NCBI GenBank assembly: GCA_016716265.1
Contig: JADJWQ010000006.1
Span: forward strand, 3,437,501 to 3,501,500
Direction: 5' to 3'
Origin: Planctomycetota bacterium
GTDB lineage: Bacteria > Planctomycetota > UBA1135 > UBA2386
Length of the DNA stretch: 64,000 bases
The translations under genes and the position numbers were made by a program. Under the pieces are notes generated by a model. It was not told the origin of the DNA, searched no databases, and was given only the letters and a program-made list of their open reading frames with translations. Below, one piece after another: positions 46,201-55,241 of the stretch. Each line of letters opens with the position of its first letter. The first letter of the stretch is position 1.

Positions 46201-47558
46201 TGCGCGCGGAGGCTGCCCGCCTCCTGGACCGCGACGGAGCGTGCGCGCAGCCACGCCTCGCGCAACCGACCCGTGCGCACCAGTCGCCAGGCGGCCAGGA
46301 CGCGCTGCCTGGTCAGCAGGCGACGGACCCGCCTGGCGCGCTCGGCCGTCGCGCGCGCGGCATCGACCGCGAACCGCACCGGCGCGGTGAGCCGCCACGA
46401 CAGCGACGACCGCGTCTGGGCGTAGGCGAACTCGAGCCACGCATTGTGACGCGCCAGCTCGTCGAGCCGTGCCGCCACGGCGTCGGCCTTGGCGCAGCGC
46501 GCCTCGAGCTCGCTCGCCCGCAACTCGGCCGCGGTCGCCCGCGCGGTGAACTCCGCCAATCGCTCGCGAGCGTGCGCGTGCTCGGCGCGCGCGGCGGCGA
46601 GGTGCGCCGCGGCCTCCGCGAGCCCGGCACGGGCGGCGGCGAGATCGTTGTCACGGCCGTCGAGCCGCGCCTCCAGGTCGGCGATCCGGCGCATCGGGAT
46701 ACCGAGCAGATCCCGCAGCGGCACCGCACGGTCGGCGATCCGCGGCGACGGCAACAATGCAGCGGCGAGCTGCAGGCGCTCCCGCAACGCGTCGAGCGTC
46801 GCCTGGGCCCGCACGTCGTCCGCCGACCGCACGAGCGCCTCGAACGCCTCGACTGCGTCGGCGAGCCACGGATGTGCGATCGGCACGTCGCTGCCAGCCG
46901 ACGCGTCGAGCACCCCGGCGAACGCCTGCTCGACGCCCCGGTCGCCGGCCGGGTCGGACGTCACCGGCGGCGCAGGCAGCTCCAGCGCAGCGACCGCCCG
47001 CCGCAGCTCCGCACGCCAATCGGAGCGGAGCGCTACGGCCGACACCACGACGCGCGGACAGCCTCGGCTGTGGACCTCTGCGGCGAGCATGTCGCGCAGC
47101 CACACCGCAGTGGCGCGCTCGTCGACGACCGGCATCATCTCGGCCGGATCGCGCAGCACGAGCACACAGCAGGGCTGCACGCCGAGCTCACCGAGCAGCT
47201 CGCGATACAGTTGGAGCAGCAGCCCGAGCCGCGGCTCCGCGAGGGCGACACCGGCCGCACCTGTGGGCCGGGCTGCGCCTGCGAGCCGGGCCGCCAGCAG
47301 CTCCCGCAGCCTCGCGCGCAGCGGGTGCAGACGCAGACCGGTGACGAGCGCGTCGGGCGGCACCGTCGGTGAGTCGTCGGCGCGGCCGAGCGCCGCGAGC
47401 AGCTCACCGTGGAGCTGGCCGAGCTCGGCGTCGCCGGTCGCCCCGGCCGCGCGCGCGTCGGGCACGGCGGCCCTCCCCCAGGCCGCGAGTCCCGCCGCGA
47501 CCGCCGCAGCGCCGCTGCGCGGGGGCCCGAGGACGAGGACGGCTCGATCGGTCGACAC
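43275..47558 (-). CDS. Very large multidomain glycosyltransferase (P-loop region, coiled coil, two GT2, GT4)
   Basis: The product has 1427 residues from a GTG at 47558. It begins 'RAVLVLGPPRSGAAAVAAG', a P-loop like that of sulfotransferase-type proteins (about 1-270). A charged heptad region follows (about 275-380, 'LAAARAEHAHARERLAEF'). The first GT2 domain has 'IAVLVPVYEPPREFLSRAVE' and 'LVFLDQDDELTPDAL'. The second has 'VAIVIPSRDRVDLLGACVAS' and 'LVLFLNNDTEVRNDAW'. The C-terminal GT4/GT-B domain ends 'GLPIVATPVFGVRQQVREG'. The combination can build a repeat of several sugars on one protein. An alternative start at 47615 adds 19 residues. I found no clear ribosome site for either. Confidence 0.85.
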   Translation of the reverse strand: MSTDRAVLVLGPPRSGAAAVAAGLAAWGRAAVPDARAAGATGDAELGQLHGELLAALGRADDSPTVPPDALVTGLRLHPLRARLRELLAARLAGAARPTGAAGVALAEPRLGLLLQLYRELLGELGVQPCCVLVLRDPAEMMPVVDERATAVWLRDMLAAEVHSRGCPRVVVSAVALRSDWRAELRRAVAALELPAPPVTSDPAGDRGVEQAFAGVLDASAGSDVPIAHPWLADAVEAFEALVRSADDVRAQATLDALRERLQLAAALLPSPRIADRAVPLRDLLGIPMRRIADLEARLDGRDNDLAAARAGLAEAAAHLAAARAEHAHARERLAEFTARATAAELRASELEARCAKADAVAARLDELARHNAWLEFAYAQTRSSLSWRLTAPVRFAVDAARATAERARRVRRLLTRQRVLAAWRLVRTGRLREAWLRARSVAVQEAGSLRAQPGPGGFRPPAKRDPYELHCEYDRLTDRRRERLVARLRATDALPTIAVLVPVYEPPREFLSRAVETVRAQVYDAWELVLCDDASPSPDVVPLLESLAARDARIRVVRRAANGGIAAATNTAAAAATSDLLVFLDQDDELTPDALAEIALAASARDVDVVYSDDDKIDEHGRRFAPQFKPDWSPELLLSFSYFSHVFAVRRELFDAVGGVRSGFDGAQDYDLMLRVSERARRVAHVPRVLYHWRALPGSTASGGREKPKSLEAGRRAVADALARRGVDVPVRIAPWADAIDCGVYEPVFPDSGPRVAIVIPSRDRVDLLGACVASIERRTRYADFDIVLIDNGSEDPETLRYFARSPHRVLRIENPRAGADGFSYAAVNNRAVEQIDAELVLFLNNDTEVRNDAWLSQMVGWLGLPGVGAVGARLSLPDGRVQHAGIVHGLYEGMAGPAFKLQPDWDGGHLSLARVARNCSAVTAAALLMRRDTFVGLAGFDEEDFAVAYNDVDLCYRLGSTTGLRIVYCPNAELAHVEGGSRGHGSDHPSEEATFRERYWQRRDPYYNPNLSLDDERFAVRGCALPEDAGRPIRAAMVGFNLNAEGSSNSQFELTLGLRDRGVIEPVVVSPEDGPLRAEYERAGIEVVIVEHPLLGVHDTAFLGERLGAFASRLHGLGAEVVYANTMQTFFAILAARRIGVPAIWNVRESEGWRNYFDFLAEPLRQVALGAFEAAYAVVFVAGPTRAGCAELDSKGSFRLIRNGLDPARTAARLTGASRADVRAELGFDAGDVVLLTLGTVCERKGQVEAVEAFGLVPDDCARRARLLLVGDRPSAYSDALHAAIRRLPAARRARVYVVGERPDVGGYYRAADAFVLTSRVESYPRVILEAMFVGLPIVATPVFGVRQQVREGVNALLYPAGEPARLAEAVQRIVADDALRGRMARQSPAVLRALPGFDQMVSRYADVFREAWVTGGDGPVGGEH

Positions 47559-47846
47559 GGCGGAGCTCGGAGGGACGGCGCGGATCGGGCGAATGCAACA
47601 GGTCGTGCGCGGCATCGCAAGCCGAAAGCCACGGGATTCGGTGCACGTCGCCAGCCCGGTCGATTCACGAGCTCCCGTCGCGAGGTTGCGCAAGTCGCTG
47701 GCTGGCGAGGAGTCGAGTCGGTTCCGCGCGCAGGCGTGTTCGTGCGACACGTCGAGCGCGGGTTCGGCTCGACGACGACGCCAGCCGGCGTCTCGCGTGA
47801 CCGCAGCAGGGAGCTCGCGAATCATCTGGGCTAGGATGCCGCCCGC

Positions 47847-48296
47847 ATGCGCGCCGGCCGTCGCCTCGCCTTCCTGCTGACCCTCGCGCTGGCGGCGGTC
47901 ACCGTCGCCATCGTGATGCGCGGCGGCGGGGACGACGCGCGCCGCACCTGGTCGCGCACCGAGATCCTCGACGCGCTGCGCGAGGTGGAGACCGGCGGTG
48001 TCGCGGACCCGCCCGACGGCGACGGCGGACTCGCGATCGGGCCGTACCAGATCCACGAGGTCTACTGGCGCGATGCGATCGCGTTCGACCCGGCGCTCGG
48101 CGGTGACTATCAGGACTGCCGCGAGGCCGGCTACGCCGAGCGCGTGATCGACGCCTACATGCGTCGTTGGGCACCGGCCGCCTGGGCGAGCGGCGAGGCC
48201 GAGACGATCGCGCGCACGCACAATGGCGGCCCGCAGGGTCCGGCCAGGGAGGCGACGCGCGGCTACTGGCTGCGCGTCCGCCGCCGCCTGCCGTGA
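47847..48296 (+). CDS. Invertebrate-type (i-type) lysozyme/destabilase-like protein
   Basis: The product has 149 residues. An N-terminal hydrophobic helix (about 8-24) exports or anchors it. The rest follows the i-type lysozyme order: 'EVETGG' (Glu48, in the catalytic Glu position), an Asp around 57-59, 'AIGPYQIHEVYW', 'DYQDCREAGYAERVIDAYM', and 'ARTHNGGPQGP' then 'GYWLRV'. The family cleaves peptidoglycan. Most of the disulfide cysteines of animal i-type lysozymes are missing; only one remains, in 'DCREAG'. It precedes the DUF1549/1553 gene by 106 bases. The 288-base gap upstream holds nothing I can call. Confidence 0.75.
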   Translation: MRAGRRLAFLLTLALAAVTVAIVMRGGGDDARRTWSRTEILDALREVETGGVADPPDGDGGLAIGPYQIHEVYWRDAIAFDPALGGDYQDCREAGYAERVIDAYMRRWAPAAWASGEAETIARTHNGGPQGPAREATRGYWLRVRRRLP

Positions 48297-48402
48297 CGCG
48301 GTCGCGGGATCCGCGATCCGACGCCCGCGGCCGGGCGGCATCGCAGCCCTCTGTTAGACTGCGCGCCCCGCTGGCGCGCCGCCAGCCCGCTCGACTCTCC
48401 CG

Positions 48403-51400
48403 ATGCCCACCGCAGCCCGACTCCTCGCCGCGGGCGCGCTGTTGATGACGGTCCAGCCGTCGTCGGCGCAGGACGCGACCGCGATCCGCTTCAACCGCGA
48501 CGTCCGACCGATCCTCTCCAGCCGCTGCTTCCCATGCCATGGCTCGGATGCGCGCGCCCGCAAGGCCGGCCTGCGGCTCGATACGCTCGCCGGCCAACGC
48601 GGCGCGATCGACGGCCGCCGCACCGTCGTACCCGGCGACGCCGACGCCTCCGAGCTGATCCGCCGCGTCACCGCGACCGACCCGAAGCTCGCGATGCCGC
48701 CGCCGGACTCCAAGCTCGAGCTCACCGCGGCCCAGCTCGCGACGCTGCGCGCGTGGATCGACCAGGGCGCCGACTTCGAGGATCACTGGGCGTTCCTGCC
48801 ACCCGCGCGGCCGCCGGTGCCGGCCGCCGACCCCGCCGACTCCTGGTCGCGCACGCCGATCGACCGCTTCGTGCGTCGCCGTCTCGACGCCGCCGGCCTC
48901 GAGCCGCAGCCGGAGGCGGACCGCACGTCGCTGATCCGCAGGCTGTCGCTCGACCTGACCGGTCTGCCGCCGACCCCCGAGCGCGTCGACGCGTTCGTCG
49001 CCGACGCGCGGCCCGACGCGTACGAGCGACTCGTCGACGAGCTGCTCGCCTCGCCGCATTACGGCGAGCGCATGGCGCAGCTGTGGCTCGACATCGCGCG
49101 CTACGCGGACACCAACGGCTTCCACCACGACAACATCCGGACCGCGTGGCCGTACCGCGACTGGGTGATCCGCGCGTTCGACGCGGACCTGCCGTACGAC
49201 GAGTTCACCGTCGAGCAGCTCGCCGGCGACATGCTGCCGGACCCGGACGACCCCACGCTCACCGAGCAGCGGCAGATCGCGTCGGGCTTCTGCCGCATGC
49301 ACAACATCAACGACGAGGGCGGCGCCATCGACGAGGAGTATCGCGTCGAGGCCGTCAGCGACCGGATCGAGACGATCGCGACGGCGTTCATGGGCCTGAC
49401 GTTCACCTGCGCCCGCTGCCACGACCACAAGTACGACCCGTTCACGCAGGACGACTACTACTCGCTGGCGGCCTACTTCGACTCGGTCGAGGAGCGGGGC
49501 GTCTACTCGAATGCGTTCGAGCCCGCGCGCGCCTATCCGCCGCGGATCCTCTACGAGCCGCCGGCGCTGCAGGCGGAGCTCGCCACCGCGCGCGCGAGCC
49601 TCGCCGGGATCGAGTCCGAGATCGACGCCGTGCGACCCACCGTCGACCTGGAGCGCGAGCAGTTCGAGGTCGGGCTGCGCACCCGCCTCGGGCTCGAATG
49701 GGTCGACTCCGCGCTCGACGCGGTGACGACCGCCAGCGACGCGCCGGTCGAGCACCTCGAGGACGGCTCGGTGCGCCTGGGCAGCCGCCCGCCGCGCGAC
49801 GCGATCACGTTCCGGCTGCGCGTTCCGCCGGCGACCGACTTGCGCGTGCTGCGCCTCGACGCGCTCACGGACGAGGCGTTTCCGGACCGGCGCGTCGGGC
49901 TCGCCGCCAACGGCAATGCGGTGGTGTCGGCGGTCGACGTGACCGCGGTCGCCGCCGACGACCCGAGCCGGCGCCGGACGGTACGCTGGGCCTGGGCCTG
50001 GGCGGACCACGAGCAGGCCAACGGCGACCACGACGTGCTGAACCTCGTGCACGCCGGCACGCAGGGCGAAGGCTGGGCACTCGACGGCCACGGCCGCCCC
50101 GGCCCGCGTACGGCATTGCTGATCGCCGCGGAGCCGTTCGGCTTCGAGGCGGGTACCGAGCTGTCGGTGACGATCCGCTGCGAGAGCCGCTACGACGGCC
50201 ACGTCGTCGGCCGGCCACGCGTCGCGGTCGCGCGCGTCGCCGCAGTGACCGGTGACGCTCTGCTCGAGGAGGTGCCGCTCGCGATCGGCGACTGGTGGAT
50301 GTCCGGCCCGCACCGCGGCGGCGACTTCGACGACCTGTGGGACCGGCGCTTCGGACCCGAGGACGCGCCGGCGATCGACCGCGGCGCGAGCTTCGACGGC
50401 GTCGGCTGGAAGCACCGGCCCGACGTCGCCGACGGCACGGTCGTCGCGCTGCGGGGCGAGCGCAGCGTCTGGTACTGGGCGCGCGAGCTGCGCACCCCGA
50501 CGCCGAGGCGCGTCACCGTGCGCCTCGGCAGCGACGACGCGGTGCGCGCGTTCCTCGACGGTCGTGAGGTGCTCGCGAACAGGGTCATGCGCGGGGCCGC
50601 GCCGGATCAGGAGCGCGTCGAGCTGACGGTGCCTGCGGGCGAGCACGTGCTGGTGGTCAAGGTCGTCAACAACGGCGGGCCGGGCGGCTTCGCCGGCCGC
50701 GTCGACCTCGGTGACGACGACCCGGAGCGCCTGTCGCCGGCGGCGTGGATCCCGCGCACGGTCCGCACTCCGGACCTGAGCGCTGCGTTCGCGGACGCCT
50801 TCGGCCGCCGTTCACCGACGTTCCGCGCACTCGACGACCGACGGAGCGCCGCCACCGCCGCGCTGGCCGCATTGCAGGAGCAGGCGGTGCCGGTCCTGGT
50901 CATGAAGGAGCTGCCGGAGCCACGCCCGACCTACGTGCTGGCGCGCGGCCGGTACGACATGGCGGACGAGTCGCGGCCCGTCTCGCGCCGCCCGCCGCTC
51001 GCGCTCGGCGGCGAGCTGCCGCCCGGGGCCCCGAACGACCGGCTCGGGTTCGCGCGCTGGCTGACGCGCCCCGACCATCCGCTGTTCGCGCGGGTGCACG
51101 TCAATCGCCTGTGGGAGATGCTGTTCGGCACCGGCCTCGTCGCGACGAGCGAGAACTTCGGACAGCAGGCGGATTGGCCGAGCCACCCGGAGCTGCTCGA
51201 CTGGCTCGCGACCACGTTCGCGGAGCGCGGCTTCTCGCAGAAGGACCTGCTCCGGACGATCGTGACGAGCGCGGTCTATCGGCAGCGCGCGGTGACGACG
51301 CCGGAGGCGCGGCGCGCCGACCCGGGCAACCGGCTGCTGTCGCACTTCCCCCGCCGGCGGCTGCCGGCGGAGTTCGTGCGCGACGTCGCGCTCGCGGCGT

Positions 51401-51987
51401 CCGGGCTGCTCGTCGACACGATCGGTGGCCCGAGCGTGCGGCCCTACCAACCCGACGGCCTGTGGCGCGAGGTGTCGATCGGCGGCAGCTCCAATACCCA
51501 GGTGTTCCGCCGCGACGACGGCGAGGCACTGCACCGCCGCAGCATCTACACGTTCTGGAAGCGCACGTCGCCGAGCCCCCAGATGCTCGCATTCGACGCC
51601 CCGACGCGCGAGTTCTGCGTCGTGCGTCGCGCGACCACCAACACGCCGCTGCAGGCATTGACGCTGTGGAACGACGAGCAATTCGTCGAGGCCGCACGTG
51701 CCCTCGCGAGCCGCGCGCTGCGCGAGCAGACCGGCGACGAGCTGCGGCTCGAGCGCCTGTTCCGCCTGTGCACGGCACGCGCGCCGGAGCCCGGTGAGCG
51801 GGACGTGCTCGCCGCCACGCTCGCCGGCTTCCGCGAGCGCTACGCGGCCGCGCCCGACGATGCGCGGGCATTGCTGGGCGTCGGCACGGTGCCCGCGCCG
51901 GACGACACCGACCCCGCGGAGCTGGCGTCCTGGACACTGGTGGCCAGCGCCGTGCTGTCGCTCGACGAGACGATCGTGCGGGACTGA
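48403..51987 (+). CDS. Haem-motif DUF1549/DUF1553 planctomycete protein
   Basis: The product has 1194 residues. A signal peptide precedes a cytochrome-c-like (PSCyt1) segment with CFPCH at 42-46 and 'VVPGDADASELIRRV' and 'KLAMPPP'. DUF1549 (PSCyt2) follows with 'TPIDRFVRRRLDAAGLEPQP' and 'RYADTNGFHHDNIRTAWPYR'. A middle region (about 400-780) is beta-rich and looks like an inserted carbohydrate- or ligand-binding part. DUF1553 (PSD1) closes with 'FARWLTRPDHPLFARVHVNR', 'RRLPAEFVRDVAL' and 'TNTPLQALTLWNDEQFVEAA'. The reaction is unknown; these proteins are planctomycete hallmarks and occur with DUF1501 as here (17 bases downstream). Confidence 0.93.
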   Translation: MPTAARLLAAGALLMTVQPSSAQDATAIRFNRDVRPILSSRCFPCHGSDARARKAGLRLDTLAGQRGAIDGRRTVVPGDADASELIRRVTATDPKLAMPPPDSKLELTAAQLATLRAWIDQGADFEDHWAFLPPARPPVPAADPADSWSRTPIDRFVRRRLDAAGLEPQPEADRTSLIRRLSLDLTGLPPTPERVDAFVADARPDAYERLVDELLASPHYGERMAQLWLDIARYADTNGFHHDNIRTAWPYRDWVIRAFDADLPYDEFTVEQLAGDMLPDPDDPTLTEQRQIASGFCRMHNINDEGGAIDEEYRVEAVSDRIETIATAFMGLTFTCARCHDHKYDPFTQDDYYSLAAYFDSVEERGVYSNAFEPARAYPPRILYEPPALQAELATARASLAGIESEIDAVRPTVDLEREQFEVGLRTRLGLEWVDSALDAVTTASDAPVEHLEDGSVRLGSRPPRDAITFRLRVPPATDLRVLRLDALTDEAFPDRRVGLAANGNAVVSAVDVTAVAADDPSRRRTVRWAWAWADHEQANGDHDVLNLVHAGTQGEGWALDGHGRPGPRTALLIAAEPFGFEAGTELSVTIRCESRYDGHVVGRPRVAVARVAAVTGDALLEEVPLAIGDWWMSGPHRGGDFDDLWDRRFGPEDAPAIDRGASFDGVGWKHRPDVADGTVVALRGERSVWYWARELRTPTPRRVTVRLGSDDAVRAFLDGREVLANRVMRGAAPDQERVELTVPAGEHVLVVKVVNNGGPGGFAGRVDLGDDDPERLSPAAWIPRTVRTPDLSAAFADAFGRRSPTFRALDDRRSAATAALAALQEQAVPVLVMKELPEPRPTYVLARGRYDMADESRPVSRRPPLALGGELPPGAPNDRLGFARWLTRPDHPLFARVHVNRLWEMLFGTGLVATSENFGQQADWPSHPELLDWLATTFAERGFSQKDLLRTIVTSAVYRQRAVTTPEARRADPGNRLLSHFPRRRLPAEFVRDVALAASGLLVDTIGGPSVRPYQPDGLWREVSIGGSSNTQVFRRDDGEALHRRSIYTFWKRTSPSPQMLAFDAPTREFCVVRRATTNTPLQALTLWNDEQFVEAARALASRALREQTGDELRLERLFRLCTARAPEPGERDVLAATLAGFRERYAAAPDDARALLGVGTVPAPDDTDPAELASWTLVASAVLSLDETIVRD

Positions 51988-52003
51988 CCCGCGAGGACTG
52001 CCG

Positions 52004-53491
52004 ATGGACCCGCTCCGAATCGATCCGCTGCAGAGCCGGCTGCTCGACCTGTCGCGCCGCCAGTTCTTCGGTCGCACCGCTGGCACGCTGTCGCACGCGC
52101 TGGGGGTCGGTGCCCTGGCAAAGCTGCTGCCGTCGTCCGCTCGCGCTCAGGACGGTGGCCCGCGCCAGGGTGCGCTGGGCCGCCCGCACTACCCGCCGAA
52201 GGCGCGGCGCGTCATCTACCTGCACATGATGGGTGGGCCGTCGCAGCTCGACCTGTTCGACTACAAGCCGGCGTTGCGCGACCGCAAGGGCGAGGATCTC
52301 CGCAAGCTGCCGGAGATCTACCAGATGCAGCGCATCACCGGCATGACGAGCGGCCAGTCGTCGCTACCGCTCGTGCCCTCGATGTTCCGCTTCGACCGCT
52401 GGCCGAACCGCGCCAACGGCGCCTGGATCAGCGAGCTGCTGCCACATACCGCGCGCATCGCCGACAAGCTGTGCATCGTGAAGACCGTGCACACCGAGGC
52501 GATCAACCACGAGCCGGGCGTCACGTTCATGCAGACCGGCAGCCAGATCCCCGGCCGGCCGTCGTTCGGCGCGTGGCTCAGCTACGGGCTCGGCAGTCCC
52601 AATGCCGATCTGCCGGCGTTCGTCGTGATGATCAGCCAGGGTTTCGGCAACATGCAGGCGCTCTCGGCGCGCCTATGGGGTAGCGGGTTCCTGCCGAGCG
52701 AGCACCAGGGCGTGCGGTTCCGCAGCGGCGCCAATCCGGTGCTGTTCCTCGAGGACCCGCCGGGCGTCGCGCGGCCCGACCGCCGCCGCATGCTCGACGC
52801 GGTCGCGGCGCTCAACGAGCGCGAGTTCGAGCGCTCGGGGGACGACGAGATCCGCTCCCGCATCGCCCAGGCCGAGATGGCGTTCCGCATGCAGATGTCG
52901 GTGCCCGAGCTGACCGACATCAGCGACGAGGACCCGCGCACGCTCGAGATGTACGGCCCTGACGTCGAGAAGCCCGGCACCTTCGCACGCAATTGCCTGC
53001 TCGCGCGGCGGCTCGCCGAGCGCGGCGTGCCGTTCGTGCAGCTCTACCAGCGCGGCTGGGACGCGCACGGCAACCTGCCGCGCGAGATCCGCGAGCAGAC
53101 CCGCATGACGGACCAGCCGCAGGCCGCGTTGATCCGCGACCTCGAGCGCCGCGGCCTGCTCGACGACACGCTGGTCGTGTGGGGCGGCGAGTTCGGCCGC
53201 ACGAACTACTGCCAGGGGGCGTTCAGCGAGACGACCTACGGTCGCGACCACCACGGGCGCTGCTTCACGATGTGGCTCGCCGGCGGCGGGGTGCAGCCGG
53301 GGATCGTGTACGGCGAGACCGACGAGCTCGGCTACAACGTGCTGCGCGACCCGGTCCACGTCCACGACCTGCACGCGACGCTGCTGCGCCTGCTCGGTAT
53401 CGACCACGAGCGGCTGACCTACCGCTTCCAGGGCCGCGACTACCGGCTGACCGACATCGCCGGCGAGGTCGTCGACGGCATCGTCGCCTGA
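52004..53491 (+). CDS. DUF1501-family Tat-exported protein
   Basis: The product has 495 residues. Twin arginines at 18-19 in 'LSRRQFFGRT' start a Tat signal. The body carries the DUF1501 pattern: 'RVIYLHMMGGPSQLDLFDYK', 'HTEAINHEPGVTFMQTG', 'PFVQLYQRGWDAHGNLP', 'LVVWGGEFGRTNYCQG' and 'YGRDHHGRCFTMWLAGGG'. The family is related to alkaline phosphatase/sulfatase folds and the His/Asp residues suggest a metal site, but the substrate is not known. GAGG lies about 12 bases before the ATG. It forms the usual two-gene unit with the DUF1549/1553 gene. Confidence 0.94.
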   Translation: MDPLRIDPLQSRLLDLSRRQFFGRTAGTLSHALGVGALAKLLPSSARAQDGGPRQGALGRPHYPPKARRVIYLHMMGGPSQLDLFDYKPALRDRKGEDLRKLPEIYQMQRITGMTSGQSSLPLVPSMFRFDRWPNRANGAWISELLPHTARIADKLCIVKTVHTEAINHEPGVTFMQTGSQIPGRPSFGAWLSYGLGSPNADLPAFVVMISQGFGNMQALSARLWGSGFLPSEHQGVRFRSGANPVLFLEDPPGVARPDRRRMLDAVAALNEREFERSGDDEIRSRIAQAEMAFRMQMSVPELTDISDEDPRTLEMYGPDVEKPGTFARNCLLARRLAERGVPFVQLYQRGWDAHGNLPREIREQTRMTDQPQAALIRDLERRGLLDDTLVVWGGEFGRTNYCQGAFSETTYGRDHHGRCFTMWLAGGGVQPGIVYGETDELGYNVLRDPVHVHDLHATLLRLLGIDHERLTYRFQGRDYRLTDIAGEVVDGIVA

Positions 53492-53521
53492 GTCGCCGCC
53501 CGCGCCACGGGCACGGATTCC

Positions 53522-53544
53522 CGCGCGCGCCCGGCTCGCGCGCG
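53522..53544. terminator. CGCGCGCG hairpin between convergent genes
   Basis: CGCGCGCG (53522-53529) pairs with its copy at 53537-53544 around CCCGGCT. It lies between the DUF1501 stop and the end of the ankyrin gene, which converge. The stem is fully GC, with no T tract, so terminator activity is only a possibility. Confidence 0.4.
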
Positions 53545-53554
53545 CCCCGGGGGA

Positions 53555-55186
53555 TCACCGGTCCGAGCCGCCGGCTCCGCTGGCGGCCTTCACCTGCGCG
53601 CCGGTGCGGGCGCCGAGCTCGAGCATCGCGCGGGTCAGGGCCGCGTCGCGCTGCTGGCGCGCCCGGTCGAGCGGCGTGTTGCCGAACTTGTCGAGCGCGT
53701 CGAGGTTCGCTCCGGCCTCCACCAGTCGACGCAGCGTGGCGACCTTCAGCTCGGGTTCGTCGAGCATGATGTCGGTCCCCACCCAGTGCAGCGGAGCCGA
53801 CCGATAGTCGATCTCGCCGCTGATCGCGTTCGGGTCCGCGCCGTGCGCGAGCAGCAGCTCCACGACGTCCAGGCGCACGTTGCGCACCGCGTCGTGCAGC
53901 GGGGTCCAGCCGCCGAGGATCGTGGTGGTCCTCGCCGCGTCCGGATCCGCCTGGAGCATCGCCTCGATGCGCTCGCGGTCGCCCGCGGCCGCGGCACTGC
54001 ACATGTCGACCCGGGCGCCGAGCTCGATCAGCCGGTGATAGAGTTCGAGGTGCGGACCGGCCTCGTCGCCCTGGGCGGCGACATGCAGCGGCATGAACTG
54101 CGCGATCGGCCGGTTGACGTCGACGCGCGGGTCCGCGATCAGCAGCTCCGCCGCCGCGAGGTGGCCGTGGTGGATCGCGGTGAACAGCGGCTCGAACCCG
54201 TACTCCGTCTGCTGCGTCGGATCGGCGCCCGCATCCATCAGGAGCCGCATGATCTCGAGCTGGCCGTCGGCTGCCGCGTCGTAGAGCGGCGTGAAGCCCA
54301 GCCGGCGCTGTGCCATGACCTCCGCGCCGTGCGCGATCAGCACGCGAACCGTCTCGGGGTCGTGTGCGATCACCGCGTGGGCGAGCGGCGTGTAGAGCTC
54401 GACGTTCTTCGCGTTGACGTCGGCGCCCCGCGCGAGGAGCGCGGCGGCCCGCTCGGCGTCGCCCTTCATCGCCGCGCGATGGAGGGCGGTCTGGCCGGCG
54501 GCATCGGCGGCGCCGACCGGGGCGTTCGCCAGCACGTCCCGACGGTACAGTCGCACGTTGCGCAGCCTGACGGCCTCGAGGCCCGCTGCCGCGCGCGGAT
54601 CGACCAGGAAGCCGAGTCGCGTGAGCGGCGTCCCGTCCGGCATGATCGTGCTGCGCGGCCGCGGGTCGCCGCTGAGCTCGTTGCGCAACAGATTGACGTC
54701 GAGCTTCTGCCACCCATCGCGGGTCGGGGCGGGCAGGACGATCAGACCGCGCAAGTTCGCGTCGCCCCGCGTCTCGTCGAGCTGGATCAACAGGCGCGCG
54801 TCGCTCGCGGCGGCGACGAGGATCTCGAACTCGACATACTGGTCGGGCCCGAGCGCCATGCCGGCGTCCGGCGGCAGCGTGACCATCGTCTGCGCTCCGT
54901 AGGCCGCGCGGCTGCCCTCCGCCGCGACCTGGAGCTCGATTCCCGCGCCGCCCGGCAGCACTGCGGCCCGCTCGGCGACGCAGTTGCCGCCGTCACCGAA
55001 GCGCAGCGTCACCTCCGCCTCGACCGGGCCGGGCCACGCCGCCTCGTCGAGCGCCGGCTGCGCCGGTCCGGCCTCGCCCGGCGCGGTGACCGGAGTCGAG
55101 TCGCTCGGCACCCCGGAGCACGCCGCGAGGGCGGCGGCGAGGAGTCCGGCGATGGCGGGGATCACGCTGGGGCGCGGAGGTCGCAT
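53555..55186 (-). CDS. Ankyrin-repeat lipoprotein
   Basis: The product has 543 residues. A lipobox 'LAAALAAC' places the lipid-modified Cys at 23, so the protein is membrane-anchored and outside the cytoplasm. Residues 50-225 form a beta-rich domain ('RFGDGGNCVAERAAVL', 'YVEFEILVAAASDARLLIQL') resembling a carbohydrate-binding module. Ankyrin repeats run from about 230 to the end ('GQTALHRAAMKGDAERAAAL', 'GFTPLYDAAADGQLEIMRLL', 'GGWTPLHDAVRNVRLDVVEL', 'FGNTPLDRARQQRDAALTRA'). A ligand-binding head with an ankyrin protein-interaction arm is likely; partners are unknown. Confidence 0.85.
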   Translation of the reverse strand: MRPPRPSVIPAIAGLLAAALAACSGVPSDSTPVTAPGEAGPAQPALDEAAWPGPVEAEVTLRFGDGGNCVAERAAVLPGGAGIELQVAAEGSRAAYGAQTMVTLPPDAGMALGPDQYVEFEILVAAASDARLLIQLDETRGDANLRGLIVLPAPTRDGWQKLDVNLLRNELSGDPRPRSTIMPDGTPLTRLGFLVDPRAAAGLEAVRLRNVRLYRRDVLANAPVGAADAAGQTALHRAAMKGDAERAAALLARGADVNAKNVELYTPLAHAVIAHDPETVRVLIAHGAEVMAQRRLGFTPLYDAAADGQLEIMRLLMDAGADPTQQTEYGFEPLFTAIHHGHLAAAELLIADPRVDVNRPIAQFMPLHVAAQGDEAGPHLELYHRLIELGARVDMCSAAAAGDRERIEAMLQADPDAARTTTILGGWTPLHDAVRNVRLDVVELLLAHGADPNAISGEIDYRSAPLHWVGTDIMLDEPELKVATLRRLVEAGANLDALDKFGNTPLDRARQQRDAALTRAMLELGARTGAQVKAASGAGGSDR

Positions 55187-55241
55187 GTCGGGTGGCGGCG
55201 GGAATGCGGGCGATCGAAGGTAGTGAGCCGCACCGGACGAT

